From CANLBN01 sp050633825 (GTDB lineage Bacteria; Pseudomonadota; Gammaproteobacteria; Pseudomonadales; Cellvibrionaceae), in NCBI GenBank assembly GCA_050633825.1, contig JBOEHG010000015.1, positions 1 through 64,000 on the forward strand: a DNA stretch of 64,000 bases, given 5' to 3'. The notes beneath the pieces are model-generated. The model searched no databases and was not told the origin of the DNA. It was given only the letters and a program-made list of their open reading frames with translations. How positions within the stretch are numbered: the first letter of the stretch is position 1; the number at the start of each line of letters is the position of its first letter. The position numbers and the translations under genes are program-made. Shown one piece after another: positions 8,392 to 17,594 of this stretch.

Positions 8392-9090
8392 TTATTGTGT
8401 AATTAGAATATCTTCGAGCTCAAGATGTGTCAGGCTCTTAATTTTTTTAAAAAGATAAAATAGAGCAAACATCATTACGATAGTTGCCGGTACAGCAATA
8501 ACGGGGAAGCTGAGAGCATTCATTTTACCAAGCTCGGCATTAAATGCTTCTGTACCAGGGGCGCTCACTAGGATAATCTTGGCAAGAATATAATTGAGAA
8601 TAGATGAGACCACAAATGAAAGGGCCATAAGATAGGATGCATTGACCAATGCTTGGTCAAAGTTTTTTTCATTATCATATTTTTCTAATGCTGCTGAAAC
8701 TTTATCAACTTGCATTATTTTATCGTTGTATAAAAAGGTTTTGACTAAAGGGTAGCGCGTTTTCAGAGAGACCAAAGTAAATATGGCAAAGAGCGCCGGT
8801 ATGGCTGCTTCTTTGATAATAATATACTGTGGTGGAAGCTTTAATAGGGCCATACCACCAGTAAGCGCAATGCTGAATATGCCTAAGGCTGAAAATAAAT
8901 TAAATTTACCGTTGTTTTTAAGATCACGCAGCCCATAGCCGATAGGGAATGCTAAGGCGACAATAATGCCCCACTTGACGCCAAGTTGATCTTCACCGCT
9001 GAGTTTTGACAAGATCAGGGTAGGGATAACAATGTTAATTAGTAAATTAACAAAAATATTCTCTTTTTTGGCAGGTTTTGCTTGTGTCAT
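8392..9090 (-). CDS. VC0807-like integral membrane protein
   Basis: 232 residues with about six hydrophobic helices and a soluble loop near residues 112-145 (KTFLYNDKIMQVDKVSAAL). No catalytic motif is visible. The pattern resembles the VC0807-family/MFS-like small membrane proteins of marine gammaproteobacteria. In the related cluster of other genomes, the position between yciI and the PHP-domain gene is often held by YciB/IspZ, another polytopic protein, but the sequence here does not look like YciB. Function unknown. Confidence 0.7.
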   Translation of the reverse strand: MTQAKPAKKENIFVNLLINIVIPTLILSKLSGEDQLGVKWGIIVALAFPIGYGLRDLKNNGKFNLFSALGIFSIALTGGMALLKLPPQYIIIKEAAIPALFAIFTLVSLKTRYPLVKTFLYNDKIMQVDKVSAALEKYDNEKNFDQALVNASYLMALSFVVSSILNYILAKIILVSAPGTEAFNAELGKMNALSFPVIAVPATIVMMFALFYLFKKIKSLTHLELEDILITQ

Positions 9091-9192
9091 GATGTGTCTT
9101 AGTAATAATGCTTCTATAAATAAGGAATTTTACGCAACTGTGGGGCTGTATAGCAAAGCCTATACGCTTTAATTACCAATAAAGGTTAACAA

Positions 9193-10020
9193 TTGAGTTA
9201 TTTGTACGATTTACATACGCACAGCGACTGCTCTGATGGCCAATTGACTCCCACAGGCTTGGTGGAGTTGGCGATTAAAAACGGTGTTGATGTCTTGGCG
9301 CTGACTGACCATGATACTTTATCGGGCATTGATAGCGCTATCTTAGCGGCGGGTGATCAAATAAGAATTGTTCCCGGAATTGAATTGTCGGCACAGTGGT
9401 TAGGGCGAAACATCCATATTGTGGGTTTAAACCTTAATACTGAGCATGAACCTTTGCGGCAAGCGGTAAAAGAGCAGTGTGACATTCGTGATGCCCGAGC
9501 TGTCACTATAGCAGAGAGGTTGGCAAAAGCGGGTATCAAAGGGGCATTGGATGGGGCGAAGCATTATGCTAAAGGTGAAAGTGTTGGTCGCCCCCATTTT
9601 GCGCAATACTTGGTGGATGCTGGTTATGTTAGTAGCTTTGCACAGGCATTTAAGCGCTATTTAGGTACAGGCAAAGCGGGTGATGTTAAGCACCATTGGC
9701 CTTCTATTGACACTGTTGTTAGTTGGATTAATGATGCCGGCGGTGTTGCAGTATTGGCTCACCCAGATAAATATGATTTGACTCGAACCAAACTATATAT
9801 GTTGGTCCAGCACTTTGTTGATGCTGGAGGGCAAGCGCTTGAGGTTGTTAGTGGTAAGCAGGAAGCTGCGGTTACTGCAAAGTTGTTACGAGCGGCTCAG
9901 GATTTTTCTCTGCTAGCATCTTGTGGAAGTGATTTTCATTCAACAGATAACGCATGGCAGTCACCGGGTAAAATGTCACCGCTACCAGAAGGCTGTAAGC
10001 CCGTCTGGGAGGCGTGGTAA
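9193..10020 (+). CDS. rnm: PHP-domain 5'-3' exoribonuclease RNase AM
   Basis: 275 residues. Metal-binding PHP motifs are DLHTHSDCSDGQLTP (HxH), ALTDHDTLSG, GIELSAQW, VGRPHFAQYL, VLAHPDKYDLT and the C-terminal SCGSDFHS. This is the YciV/TrpH (now RNase AM) family, which trims 5' ends of 5S and other rRNAs and degrades small RNAs in E. coli. The start is TTG 9193, preceded by AAAGG seven to eight bases upstream; there is no suitable ATG before the HxH motif. It is followed 32 bases later by yciO, the conserved partner gene. Confidence 0.93.
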   Translation: MSYLYDLHTHSDCSDGQLTPTGLVELAIKNGVDVLALTDHDTLSGIDSAILAAGDQIRIVPGIELSAQWLGRNIHIVGLNLNTEHEPLRQAVKEQCDIRDARAVTIAERLAKAGIKGALDGAKHYAKGESVGRPHFAQYLVDAGYVSSFAQAFKRYLGTGKAGDVKHHWPSIDTVVSWINDAGGVAVLAHPDKYDLTRTKLYMLVQHFVDAGGQALEVVSGKQEAAVTAKLLRAAQDFSLLASCGSDFHSTDNAWQSPGKMSPLPEGCKPVWEAW

Positions 10021-10052
10021 CCATTATATAAGAAAGTGAACACAATAAGACT

Positions 10053-10667
10053 ATGGCACAATTTTTTCAGATTCACCCCGATAACCCTCAAACCCGCTTA
10101 ATTAAGCAAGCGGTTGATTTCATTCGCAGAGGTGGCTTGGTGGCTTATCCAACGGATTCAGCCTATGCATTAGGCTGTCATATTGGAGATAAGCTGGCTT
10201 TGGATCGAATCTCGGGTATTCGGCAGCTCAATAAAGAGCATAACTTCACTTTAATGTGTCGGGACCTTTCTGAAGTGGCAACTTACGCTAAGGTCAATAA
10301 TCAAGTTTATCGTTTATTAAAAGAATACACCCCGGGACCATTTACCTTTATTTTACAAGCTACTTCTGAAACCCCCAGACGCCTCAAGCACCCTAAGCGC
10401 AAGACCATTGGTATTCGCATTCCTGATAACGCTATTGTTATGGCTTTATTGGATGAGTTAAATGAGCCAATGATGACCAGTACATTAATGCTTCCTGGCG
10501 ATGAATTTCCCTTAACGGATCCTTATGATATTCGGGAAACACTCCAACACCAGTTGGAGTTAGTTATTGATGGTGGATTTTGTGGAATGGAAGCGACTAC
10601 AGTGGTCGATTTAACCGGTGATGAGCCTGTAATTACTCGTCAGGGCTGCGGTCAACTGTCACTTTGA
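10053..10667 (+). CDS. yciO: Sua5/YciO/YrdC-family protein YciO
   Basis: 204 residues. Characteristic stretches are GGLVAYPTDSAYALGCHIGD near residue 31, RQLNKEHNFTLMCRDLSE, YTPGPFTFILQAT, TIGIRIPDN and TSTLMLPGDE. The family binds ATP and threonylcarbamoyl-type intermediates; the essential t6A synthase is TsaC/YrdC, while YciO is a paralogue whose role is less certain (some dethreonylcarbamoylating activity has been proposed). Its placement directly after the RNase AM gene matches the conserved rnm-yciO arrangement, which supports YciO rather than TsaC. Confidence 0.9.
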   Translation: MAQFFQIHPDNPQTRLIKQAVDFIRRGGLVAYPTDSAYALGCHIGDKLALDRISGIRQLNKEHNFTLMCRDLSEVATYAKVNNQVYRLLKEYTPGPFTFILQATSETPRRLKHPKRKTIGIRIPDNAIVMALLDELNEPMMTSTLMLPGDEFPLTDPYDIRETLQHQLELVIDGGFCGMEATTVVDLTGDEPVITRQGCGQLSL

Positions 10668-10761
10668 TTGCCTTAGGCTATCATTTTGATTTGTTTAATA
10701 AATTTTAACTTTAGTTAATGTTTGTCTATGATGACATCATTAACTTTGTGAGGACTTTCTA

Positions 10762-11244
10762 GTGGGAAATAACTATCGGATCGATATTGGTATCGAGGAA
10801 AAAGAACGGCAGATTATCGCTGAGGGTTTAGGTTCTTTATTAGCGGATACCTATACCTTGTACTTGAAAACACATAACTTTCATTGGAATGTTGTTGGCC
10901 CGCGTTTTCGAGAGCTGCATTTAATGTTTGAAGAACAGTACACCGAACTGGCCACGGCGGTTGACGAAATTGCGGAAAGAATACGCACACTTGGTTTTCC
11001 AGCTCCCGGTACTTATAGCCAATATGCTGATTTGTCGACAATTAATGAGACTGTCGGAGTGCCAAGTGCAGAAGATATGATCCAGATTTTAACCGAAGAT
11101 AACGAAACTGTTGTGCGTACGGCCAGAAAAATACTGCCTTTGGCGCAAGATGCAGATGATGAATCTACCGCCAGTTTGATTGCTGACCGTATGGTTGTAC
11201 ATGAGAAAACTGCTTGGATGATTCGTAGCTTGATAGAGGCTTAA
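10762..11244 (+). CDS. dps: Dps-family ferritin-like DNA protection protein
   Basis: 160 residues, four-helix bundle. The dodecamer ferroxidase signature is present: THNFHWNVVGPRFRELHLMF (His41 and His53), followed by AVDEIAERIRTLG. Dps proteins oxidise and store iron with H2O2, and some coat DNA. The N-terminal tail is short and not very basic, so a DNA-binding role is uncertain. The start is GTG 10762, with AGGA at 10751-10754 upstream. It is a single gene between yciO and scpA. Confidence 0.92.
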   Translation: MGNNYRIDIGIEEKERQIIAEGLGSLLADTYTLYLKTHNFHWNVVGPRFRELHLMFEEQYTELATAVDEIAERIRTLGFPAPGTYSQYADLSTINETVGVPSAEDMIQILTEDNETVVRTARKILPLAQDADDESTASLIADRMVVHEKTAWMIRSLIEA

Positions 11245-11359
11245 GCGAGAGGCTGTCTTACGCTTTCTTAGCAGGTGCCTAGATAAGCTAGGACCAAACA
11301 GGCATGCCTGATAAGCTATAAGCTTTACTAGATTACGCCCCTCATAATATCACCTGATT

Positions 11360-11404
11360 ATTTTCGGGAGCAGGTAATGATCGCTGTATCTGCTACCCGA
11401 AAAT
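11360..11404. other. Inverted repeat between dps and scpA
   Basis: Arms 11360-11373 and 11390-11404 (CGGGAGCAG against CTGCTACCCG plus flanking A/T) form a 14-bp stem with a single bulged A and a 16-base loop. TATAAT follows at 11408-11413, 74 bases before scpA, but no good -35 hexamer is found at the right distance. It may be a terminator-like hairpin for dps or a regulatory site for the scp operon. Confidence 0.45.
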
Positions 11405-11486
11405 CGCTATAATCGCCGACCCTTTTCAGCAAATCCGGACTGACCTAGAATGTCAGTCATAAAAGAGCTAGGCAATTACTCATCTA

Positions 11487-12356
11487 ATGACAACAATAAC
11501 AGAACAAAATACGCCCGATCAGGCTGCTGAAATAACTGAAACAGATGAAACTATAGCATCCTCAGGCCCTGAGCAAGATGAAATGCCTTTTGCGTTAGTT
11601 CATGGTGAAGCTTATACCGAGTTACCAAAAGACCTGTATATTCCACCCGATGCACTAGAGGTTATACTTGAGTCTTTCGAAGGCCCTTTAGACCTGCTTT
11701 TATATCTTATCCGCCGTCAAAACCTTGATATTCTTGAGATCAATGTTGCAGAAATTACACGTCAGTATGTCTCGTATGTGGAAATGATGGATGCCATGCA
11801 GTTTGAGCTTGCGGCAGAATATCTTGTGATGGCTGCAATGCTTGCAGAAATTAAATCGCGCAGTTTACTGCCGCGTAATCAAGAAAATGAAGAAGAAGAG
11901 GAAGACCCAAGAGCGGCACTGATTCGACGTTTACAAGAATACGAGCGATTTAAGCAAGCCGCTGAAGATGTTGATGAACTACCTCGGCTACATAGAGATG
12001 TTCATGTTATATCTGCTCAAGCACCGGACCGTAATTTGACTCGGCCTGATCCTGAGGTGGATTTAAAAGAAATTTTATTGGCGCTCTCGGAAGTATTACA
12101 GCGGGCTGACATGTTCGAAAGCCATCAGGTTGAGCGAGAGCAAATGTCTACCCGGGAAAGAATGACTCAAGTGTTGGAAGTACTTAGTGAGCAAAAAACT
12201 TTTGTTCCCTTTGTGAGCCTATTTAAAGTAAAGGAAGGAAGGATAGGGGTTATTACTACCTTTATGGCCGTGATGGAACTGATTAAAGAATCGCTTATTG
12301 ATATTGTGCAAAATGAGCCATTTGGTCCTATCCATGTGAAAGCAAAAATGGAATAG
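11487..12356 (+). CDS. scpA: Segregation and condensation protein ScpA (kleisin)
   Basis: 289 residues. After an acidic N-terminal extension of about 45 residues, the kleisin domain starts with EVILESFEGPLDLLLYLIRR, followed by NLDILEINVAEITRQYVSYV and AEYLVMAAMLAEIKSRSLLP. The C-terminal winged-helix part ends with ITTFMAVMELIKES and the interaction segment. ScpA bridges the SMC heads and binds ScpB in the condensin complex. scpB follows after about 100 bases, the conserved order. The acidic N-terminal extension is longer than in Bacillus ScpA. Confidence 0.95.
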   Translation: MTTITEQNTPDQAAEITETDETIASSGPEQDEMPFALVHGEAYTELPKDLYIPPDALEVILESFEGPLDLLLYLIRRQNLDILEINVAEITRQYVSYVEMMDAMQFELAAEYLVMAAMLAEIKSRSLLPRNQENEEEEEDPRAALIRRLQEYERFKQAAEDVDELPRLHRDVHVISAQAPDRNLTRPDPEVDLKEILLALSEVLQRADMFESHQVEREQMSTRERMTQVLEVLSEQKTFVPFVSLFKVKEGRIGVITTFMAVMELIKESLIDIVQNEPFGPIHVKAKME

Positions 12357-12459
12357 CTTGGTAGTAAATAAAAACTGAATAAGCAGTGTGTCAATAAACC
12401 AAAGTTTAACAGTCAAGAACTAAAACAGCAGAACATTATCTGCTTAGTAGAAAAGTATT

Positions 12460-13287
12460 ATGGAACCAGAAAAATTACGTCTTATTATTGAAAGTGCATT
12501 GATGGCTTACGGGCAACCGCTAAGCATTGAAAAACTACAATCATTATTTGTTGAAGACATACGAACACAGTCTGAAGACGATGAAGAAGAAAGAACAGTT
12601 GCCGATGTCCCGAGTAAACAGGAAATTGAAGACGCTATAGAAATTATTCAGCAAAGCTGTGAAGACCGCGGTTTTGAATTAAAAAAAGTCAGCAGCGGTT
12701 GGCGTTTTCAAGTACGTGTGGAAATGGCTCAGTGGGTGAATAAATTATGGGAAGAAAAGCCTCAACGTTATTCGCGAGCACTATTGGAGACATTATCTAT
12801 TATTGCTTATCGTCAACCCATTACTCGTGGTGATATCGAAGAGATTCGAGGTGTTGCTGTAAGTTCTCATATTATTAAAACGCTATCAGAGCGTGAGTGG
12901 GTTAAAGTTGTCGGTCAAAGAGATGTTCCGGGCCGTCCATCGTTATATGCAACAACACGGCAATTCCTTGATTATTTTAATTTAGAGAGTCTGGAAGAGT
13001 TACCTTCACTACGAGAGCTAGCGGATATTGACTCTTTAACGCCTGAGTTAGACCTTCAGCCAGAGGAGGGTACTTCTGAAAGCGAAGATGAAAGCGGCCA
13101 AGCTGAACAAGAAAAAGATGCTGGTGAAGTGCTCGTATCCGAAGACAATATTGATGACCATAATGAAGCCAGTGAAGATCAGCTTGCAGATGATCAAGTT
13201 GAACATACCGAAAATGCCTCTGAAGAAATGCCAGATGATACTTCTGAAGATATCAATAACTTTGAACCGACTACAGGCTCCCAATAA
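12460..13287 (+). CDS. scpB: Segregation and condensation protein ScpB
   Basis: 275 residues. Two winged-helix domains occupy about residues 1-190 (LRLIIESALMAYGQPLSIEKL; YSRALLETLSIIAYRQPITRG; DIEEIRGVAVSSHIIKTLSE; VPGRPSLYATTRQFLDYFNL). The last 80 or so residues are a low-complexity acidic tail full of Glu/Asp/Ser, as in many gammaproteobacterial ScpB proteins. ScpB dimerises and binds the ScpA kleisin. rluB begins three bases after the stop. Confidence 0.95.
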   Translation: MEPEKLRLIIESALMAYGQPLSIEKLQSLFVEDIRTQSEDDEEERTVADVPSKQEIEDAIEIIQQSCEDRGFELKKVSSGWRFQVRVEMAQWVNKLWEEKPQRYSRALLETLSIIAYRQPITRGDIEEIRGVAVSSHIIKTLSEREWVKVVGQRDVPGRPSLYATTRQFLDYFNLESLEELPSLRELADIDSLTPELDLQPEEGTSESEDESGQAEQEKDAGEVLVSEDNIDDHNEASEDQLADDQVEHTENASEEMPDDTSEDINNFEPTTGSQ

Positions 13288-13290
13288 TCA

Positions 13291-14196
13291 ATGTCCTCTT
13301 CTAAAAAACCACCTGTAGATACCCCTTCTAAAGATTTAGAATCTGAAGATAAGCCTTCTCCACAAGGCGAAAAATTACAGAAAGTACTCGCACGTGCAGG
13401 CATTGGTTCGCGTCGCGAAATGGAACGTGTCATTGAAAAAGGCCGGGTCAATGTTAATGGACACAAAGCTTCTTTAGGAGACCGGATTTTATTAACTGAT
13501 CGCGTTGAAGTGGATGGAAAACGTATTCATTTTGAGGCACCAGAGCAACAGTCAGTTAAGGTCTTGTTGTATAACAAGCCGGAGGGTGAGATTTGTTCTC
13601 GCTCAGACCCAGAAGGGCGCCCAACAGTATTTGATCAGTTACCCAAATTAAAAGGCGAACGTTGGATATCAGTAGGACGCTTAGATTTTAATACCAGCGG
13701 CTTATTGCTTTTCACCACCGATGGTGAGCTTGCCAATCGTTTGATGCATCCCTCATCAAAGATCGATCGCGAATACCTTGTTCGTATTCAAGGTGATGTA
13801 GATGATGATATGAAAGATCGTCTTCGACAAGGCGTGATGTTAGAAGACGGCATGGCACGTTTTACGGATATTGTTGATGGCGCAGGCCAAGGGCGTAATC
13901 ACTGGTTTTACTGTGTCGTTATGGAAGGGCGAAACCGTGAAGTACGACGTTTGTGGGAATCACAAGATGTAAAAGTAAGTCGCCTTAAACGCGTACGCTT
14001 TGGTAATATTTTTATTCCTTCTCATGTGCGCGTTGGTCAATGGACAGAGCTTAACGATAAAGAGATTCGAGATCTTTGTTTGACAGCAGGTGTCGATAGT
14101 CCAAAACAAAATGCACCATTCACGCCTGCACAGCAAGCCGCAAGAGAACGTCATCAGCGTAAACTGCGAGCGGGAAAATCACGCCGCAAACGTTAG
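13291..14196 (+). CDS. rluB: 23S rRNA pseudouridine(2605) synthase RluB
   Basis: 301 residues. An S4 RNA-binding domain occupies about residues 28-75 (EKLQKVLARAGIGSRREMER). It is followed by the RsuA-type pseudouridine synthase domain with the catalytic Asp in GRLDFNTSGLLLFTTDGEL and the downstream EGRNREVRRLWES signature. The C-terminal tail is basic (KLRAGKSRRKR). The scpA-scpB-rluB order is widely conserved in gammaproteobacteria and supports RluB over RluE/RluF/RsuA. ATG 13291 is close behind scpB and probably coupled. Confidence 0.95.
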   Translation: MSSSKKPPVDTPSKDLESEDKPSPQGEKLQKVLARAGIGSRREMERVIEKGRVNVNGHKASLGDRILLTDRVEVDGKRIHFEAPEQQSVKVLLYNKPEGEICSRSDPEGRPTVFDQLPKLKGERWISVGRLDFNTSGLLLFTTDGELANRLMHPSSKIDREYLVRIQGDVDDDMKDRLRQGVMLEDGMARFTDIVDGAGQGRNHWFYCVVMEGRNREVRRLWESQDVKVSRLKRVRFGNIFIPSHVRVGQWTELNDKEIRDLCLTAGVDSPKQNAPFTPAQQAARERHQRKLRAGKSRRKR

Positions 14197-14248
14197 GTTT
14201 TTCTTGATTAATATTCCACTATTAAATATAAATATTCGGAATACGCCT

Positions 14249-14938
14249 ATGAGCCATCGTGAAATGCACCGGATACATCGAGTAGGTTGGTTGCGCGCTG
14301 CAGTGTTAGGGGCTAATGATGGTATTGTTTCGACGGCGAGTTTAATCATTGGTGTAGCTTCTGCTCATGTCTCTTATGACTCTATTTTTCTTACGGGAGT
14401 AGCAGGCTTAGTTGCTGGTGCTATGTCTATGGCTGCGGGTGAATATGTTTCAGTGAGCTCACAGGCGGATACAGAAAAAGCAGATTTAGCGTTAGAGAAA
14501 AACTCTTTAGAAAACAATGTCGAGTTAGAACAGCAAGAACTTGCCGATATTTACGAAGGCCGTGGTTTAGAAAAAACTTTGGCCCAAGAGGTGGCGAAAC
14601 AATTAATGGACTATGATGCCTTAGGTGCTCATGCAAGAGAAGAGCTGGGTATTTTTGAGCATGCTAAAGCAAAACCTATGCAGGCTGCAATTTCTTCTGC
14701 CTTAGCTTTTACTGTCGGTGCTTTACTGCCATTATTATCTGTTTGGTTTGCCCCACTAGATCAGTTAATTTCTATTGTTGCCTTCACATCTTTGTTATCT
14801 CTTTCACTATTAGGTGGTTTGGCTGCATATATAGGAGGCGCTTCAATAGTAATAGGGATCACTAGAGTGGTTTTTTGGGGTGCCATAGCAATGGCACTAA
14901 CAGCTTTCGTTGGAAAATTATTTGGTGTGGCTGTATAA
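14249..14938 (+). CDS. VIT/CCC1-family iron/manganese transporter
   Basis: 229 residues with five predicted helices. The family signature GANDGIVSTASLIIGVA sits in helix 1, followed by GLVAGAMSMAAGEYVSVSSQ in helix 2, then the charged cytoplasmic metal-binding domain rich in Glu (ELEQQELADIYEGRGL, AREELGIFEHAKAKP), and three C-terminal helices. VIT1 proteins export Fe2+ or Mn2+. ATG 14249 is preferred because it starts shortly before the conserved region; a longer frame running back into rluB has no family residues. Confidence 0.92.
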   Translation: MSHREMHRIHRVGWLRAAVLGANDGIVSTASLIIGVASAHVSYDSIFLTGVAGLVAGAMSMAAGEYVSVSSQADTEKADLALEKNSLENNVELEQQELADIYEGRGLEKTLAQEVAKQLMDYDALGAHAREELGIFEHAKAKPMQAAISSALAFTVGALLPLLSVWFAPLDQLISIVAFTSLLSLSLLGGLAAYIGGASIVIGITRVVFWGAIAMALTAFVGKLFGVAV

Positions 14939-14969
14939 AGCTGATCATCTTATTTTGGTGTAAAAGCCA

Positions 14970-15941
14970 TTAAACAGATAAATGGCCTTTACGATCACTT
15001 GTTTGTTTGTTTTGATGAAACTCGACGCGATTACGCCCAGATTCTTTTGCATGATACAGTGACTTATCCGCTTCTTTTACCAAAGTATGCTTGTCAACGC
15101 CGGGTTGTAGATGGCTACCACCGATACTCACGGTGACTTGGATAGGTTGTTTTTTGTTATCGATTAACTGTAGTGCTTCGATATTTTCTCTAATGCGCTC
15201 AGCAATAATCGTTGAACCAATTGGCGTTGTTTTATTTAACAATACTAAAAATTCTTCTCCACCATAGCGGAAAGTTAAATCTGTTTGGCGTGTCGTTGCG
15301 TTAATGACTTCTGCAATTTTCTTTATGACATAGTCGCCAACATCATGCCCGTAATTATCATTGATTGATTTAAAGTGATCGATATCAATCATCAAAACAC
15401 CTAAATCCTGTTCATAACGTTGGGCCATTTGCCATTGGTGCTCTAAGGCATTTTCGAGTGCACCACGATTACCTAAGCCGGTAAGAGGGTCTCTTAAGGC
15501 TTGGTTAATGGCATCTCTATAATTCAAGGCATTACGTAAAGGATAAACAAGGGTGCTCAAAAGCGCTTCAAGTTGAGCAAGCTCATCATTAGAAAAACGT
15601 TGCTTTCGACTAAATGTGATATTGCCTAGGTACTGTTGCTGTATTGTGAGGGAATAGTCACAGGTATGGGTTGCAGCAGAGCCTAGTTTAATCGAGATAT
15701 TACGGTCAGTATTCTGAAACTGGCAACTACTGAGTTTGAGTAAGTGTTGCAATTGTCCAAAGAATAATTCAAATAAAGGTTCTAGTTCTATCGTTGTTTG
15801 TAGAAGCGTTGTCAATTTGAACTGAGTATTCGCTGTAAAGTCTTGCCCAAAAGTAGTACTTATAGGCGAAGAATCTCCCGCTTTTGATGAGATATTTCTA
15901 TTCGAATGTGAACTAAGAGATGTGGCCATAGGACTTACCAT
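14970..15941 (-). CDS. Diguanylate cyclase (GGDEF domain)
   Basis: 323 residues. The C-terminal half is a GGDEF domain with RDPLTGLGNRGALENAL, DIDHFKSINDNYGHDVGD, active site YGGEEF and the product-inhibition I-site RQTD exactly five residues before it. It should therefore make c-di-GMP and be feedback-inhibited. The N-terminal half (residues 1-140) has no membrane helix; it contains predicted alpha/beta segments with several Cys residues (SSCQFQ, THTCDYSL) and may be a degenerate GAF-type sensor. An alternative ATG lies four codons downstream. Confidence 0.92.
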   Translation of the reverse strand: MVSPMATSLSSHSNRNISSKAGDSSPISTTFGQDFTANTQFKLTTLLQTTIELEPLFELFFGQLQHLLKLSSCQFQNTDRNISIKLGSAATHTCDYSLTIQQQYLGNITFSRKQRFSNDELAQLEALLSTLVYPLRNALNYRDAINQALRDPLTGLGNRGALENALEHQWQMAQRYEQDLGVLMIDIDHFKSINDNYGHDVGDYVIKKIAEVINATTRQTDLTFRYGGEEFLVLLNKTTPIGSTIIAERIRENIEALQLIDNKKQPIQVTVSIGGSHLQPGVDKHTLVKEADKSLYHAKESGRNRVEFHQNKQTSDRKGHLSV

Positions 15942-16424
15942 TCTTTACCCGTATAAGGGATTCTAATTTGTTCATTTGCTAGTGCTAATGCACTGACCTG
16001 TACCGCTTTGTTTGTCTATATCGGTCTATTTATACCAACATAGACATGTCATTTACGTACTTCGTTTACAAATTAAGCGAAATCTATACCAACTCTCCTG
16101 AGGTTAAATTCTCCTTTTAAAATAATAGCTTAGACGCTTATTCTAATAGTGCAAGGAATATAGCGGCATTTTTTTGACTTATTTTGATTACTTCTTTGCC
16201 TTAATTGCCGGAATGTAATTGCCGCTGACAGTTCAATTTTGCCTGTTTAGTCCGAGCCGCTTTTTTATTGTTCACCTATTTTCACCAATAAGCGGATTTA
16301 CAGCTCGGTAGTGTTTATAAGCTTGCGATAGACTTGAATACTTGGGACAATTCGCGCCGATTTTAAGTATGTGGCGATACACGCTTCATCAGTAACTAAA
16401 GTATGCGGATTTATCGGGGTTGAT
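15942..16424. other. Non-coding spacer between diguanylate cyclase and flavodoxin
   Basis: A 480-base AT-rich stretch without a supported gene. The start of the upstream-reading GGDEF gene and the promoter of the flavodoxin gene must lie here. Apart from short inverted repeats such as GTCTAT/ATAGAC near 16013-16046, nothing structural is recognised; no tRNA-like cloverleaf or Fur-box-like sequence was seen. Confidence 0.5.
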
Positions 16425-16940
16425 GTGGCAAAAGTAGGCTTATTTTTTGGCAGTGATGAGGGTAATACAGAAGCCGTGGCGGGTCGTATTCAGGAGCAAT
16501 TCCCAGAAGGTGCCGTTGATGTTTATGATATTGCAGATGTCACACAGCTTGAATTTACTGAATATGAGCACATTATCCTAGGTATACCGACTTGGGATTT
16601 TGGCCAAATACAGTCTGATTGGGAAGAGTTCTGGGATGATCTGGCAGAAGTTGATTTTACTGGTAAGACTGTCGCTTTATTTGGTTTAGGTGATCAGTTT
16701 GGCTATGGTGACTATTTTCTCGATGCCATGGGTATGCTGCATGATGTGATCGTCGCTAATGGTGCTGCAATTATTGGCCACTGGCCGATAGAGGGCTATG
16801 ATTTTGATGCGTCCAAAGCATGGCTTGAGGATGAACAATGTTTTGTTGGGCTTGCCATTGATGAAGACCAACAAGAAGAGCTTACAGAAGGGCGTATCAA
16901 GACATGGTGCCAACTGGTCAAAAAAGCCTTCGGTTTATAA
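16425..16940 (+). CDS. Long-chain flavodoxin
   Basis: 171 residues. The FMN phosphate loop is GLFFGSDEGNTEAVAGRI. The isoalloxazine loops TWDFGQIQSDWEEFWDDL and GLGDQFGYGDYFLDAMG belong to the long-chain flavodoxins with the extra loop, close to FldB/FldA. Flavodoxins are soluble electron carriers, for example to radical-SAM enzymes or under iron limitation. The usual Thr in G(T/S)xTGNTE is replaced (GSDEGNTE). The start is GTG 16425 with GGGG six bases upstream; the longer frame from 16371 adds residues foreign to the family. Confidence 0.9.
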   Translation: MAKVGLFFGSDEGNTEAVAGRIQEQFPEGAVDVYDIADVTQLEFTEYEHIILGIPTWDFGQIQSDWEEFWDDLAEVDFTGKTVALFGLGDQFGYGDYFLDAMGMLHDVIVANGAAIIGHWPIEGYDFDASKAWLEDEQCFVGLAIDEDQQEELTEGRIKTWCQLVKKAFGL

Positions 16941-17062
16941 TAATGACTATTTCCCAATAGTGACCAATACCTTTTCTAGTTCATCCGTTTCTGCAATCAG
17001 ATCCATTACCCAAACGTCTTACCATATAACCCTCAATAAATGCGATGATATGAGTAGTGGTA

Positions 17063-17548
17063 ATGGCACGCAGGAAAAACAGTAATAAAACGAAGAAGTC
17101 CCCATCAAAAAAATCTGCAGCAACTAGCAATCGAGTTAAACCCATTAATTGGCTCAAATGGGGTAGGCGAGGGCTTATCACTCTTGTGCTTGCGGGTATC
17201 ACCACATTTTCTGTTGCTGCTTATATGGATAAACTGGCGCTTGAGCAGGATTTAAGTGTAATTGGTAATGGTACGGCAACGGTTGTACAGATTCATGATC
17301 CGGGCTGTCAGTTATGCCAGCAACTTAAGCGTAATGTCGATCGCGTAAAAGGTGATTTTGAGGATACTGTTCAATTTAAAATAGCCAATATCAAAAATCA
17401 AAAGGGGAGTGAGTTCGCCTCTAAACATAGAGTAAACCATGTCACTCTTTTATTTTTTGACAAAAGAGGACGACGAATCAATGTGATTAATGGTGTCACG
17501 CCCTCTGCTGAGATTCGCCAAGCTTTAGAGCAATTGGCGAGCAGGTAG
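17063..17548 (+). CDS. Membrane-anchored thioredoxin-like protein
   Basis: 161 residues. A very basic N terminus (ARRKNSNKTKKSPSKKS) precedes one transmembrane helix at about residues 35-55. A thioredoxin-like fold then carries the active-site motif HDPGCQLCQQL (CxxC) and the downstream HRVNHVTLLFFDKRGRR strand, where the cis-Pro is replaced by Val-Thr. The topology predicts the CxxC domain in the periplasm. Distant relatives are described only as thioredoxin family proteins. It lies in the same direction as the flavodoxin gene, 122 bases downstream. Substrate unknown. Confidence 0.75.
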   Translation: MARRKNSNKTKKSPSKKSAATSNRVKPINWLKWGRRGLITLVLAGITTFSVAAYMDKLALEQDLSVIGNGTATVVQIHDPGCQLCQQLKRNVDRVKGDFEDTVQFKIANIKNQKGSEFASKHRVNHVTLLFFDKRGRRINVINGVTPSAEIRQALEQLASR

Positions 17549-17557
17549 TGCTGTAAT

Positions 17558-17586
17558 AAAAGAACGTTATAGCTGATCGTTCTTGA
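17558..17586. terminator. Hairpin between thioredoxin-like gene and cmoB
   Basis: AAGAACG (17560-17566) pairs perfectly with CGTTCTT (17578-17584). Read on the minus strand the stem is followed by TTTATTAC, so it most likely ends cmoB transcription; it may work in both directions. Confidence 0.55.
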
Positions 17587-17594
17587 GGTTTCTA

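Noticed and set aside
14090..14248. N-terminal extension of the VIT-family transporter into rluB
   Set aside because: The extension carries no family residues and ATG 14249 starts just before the conserved helix.
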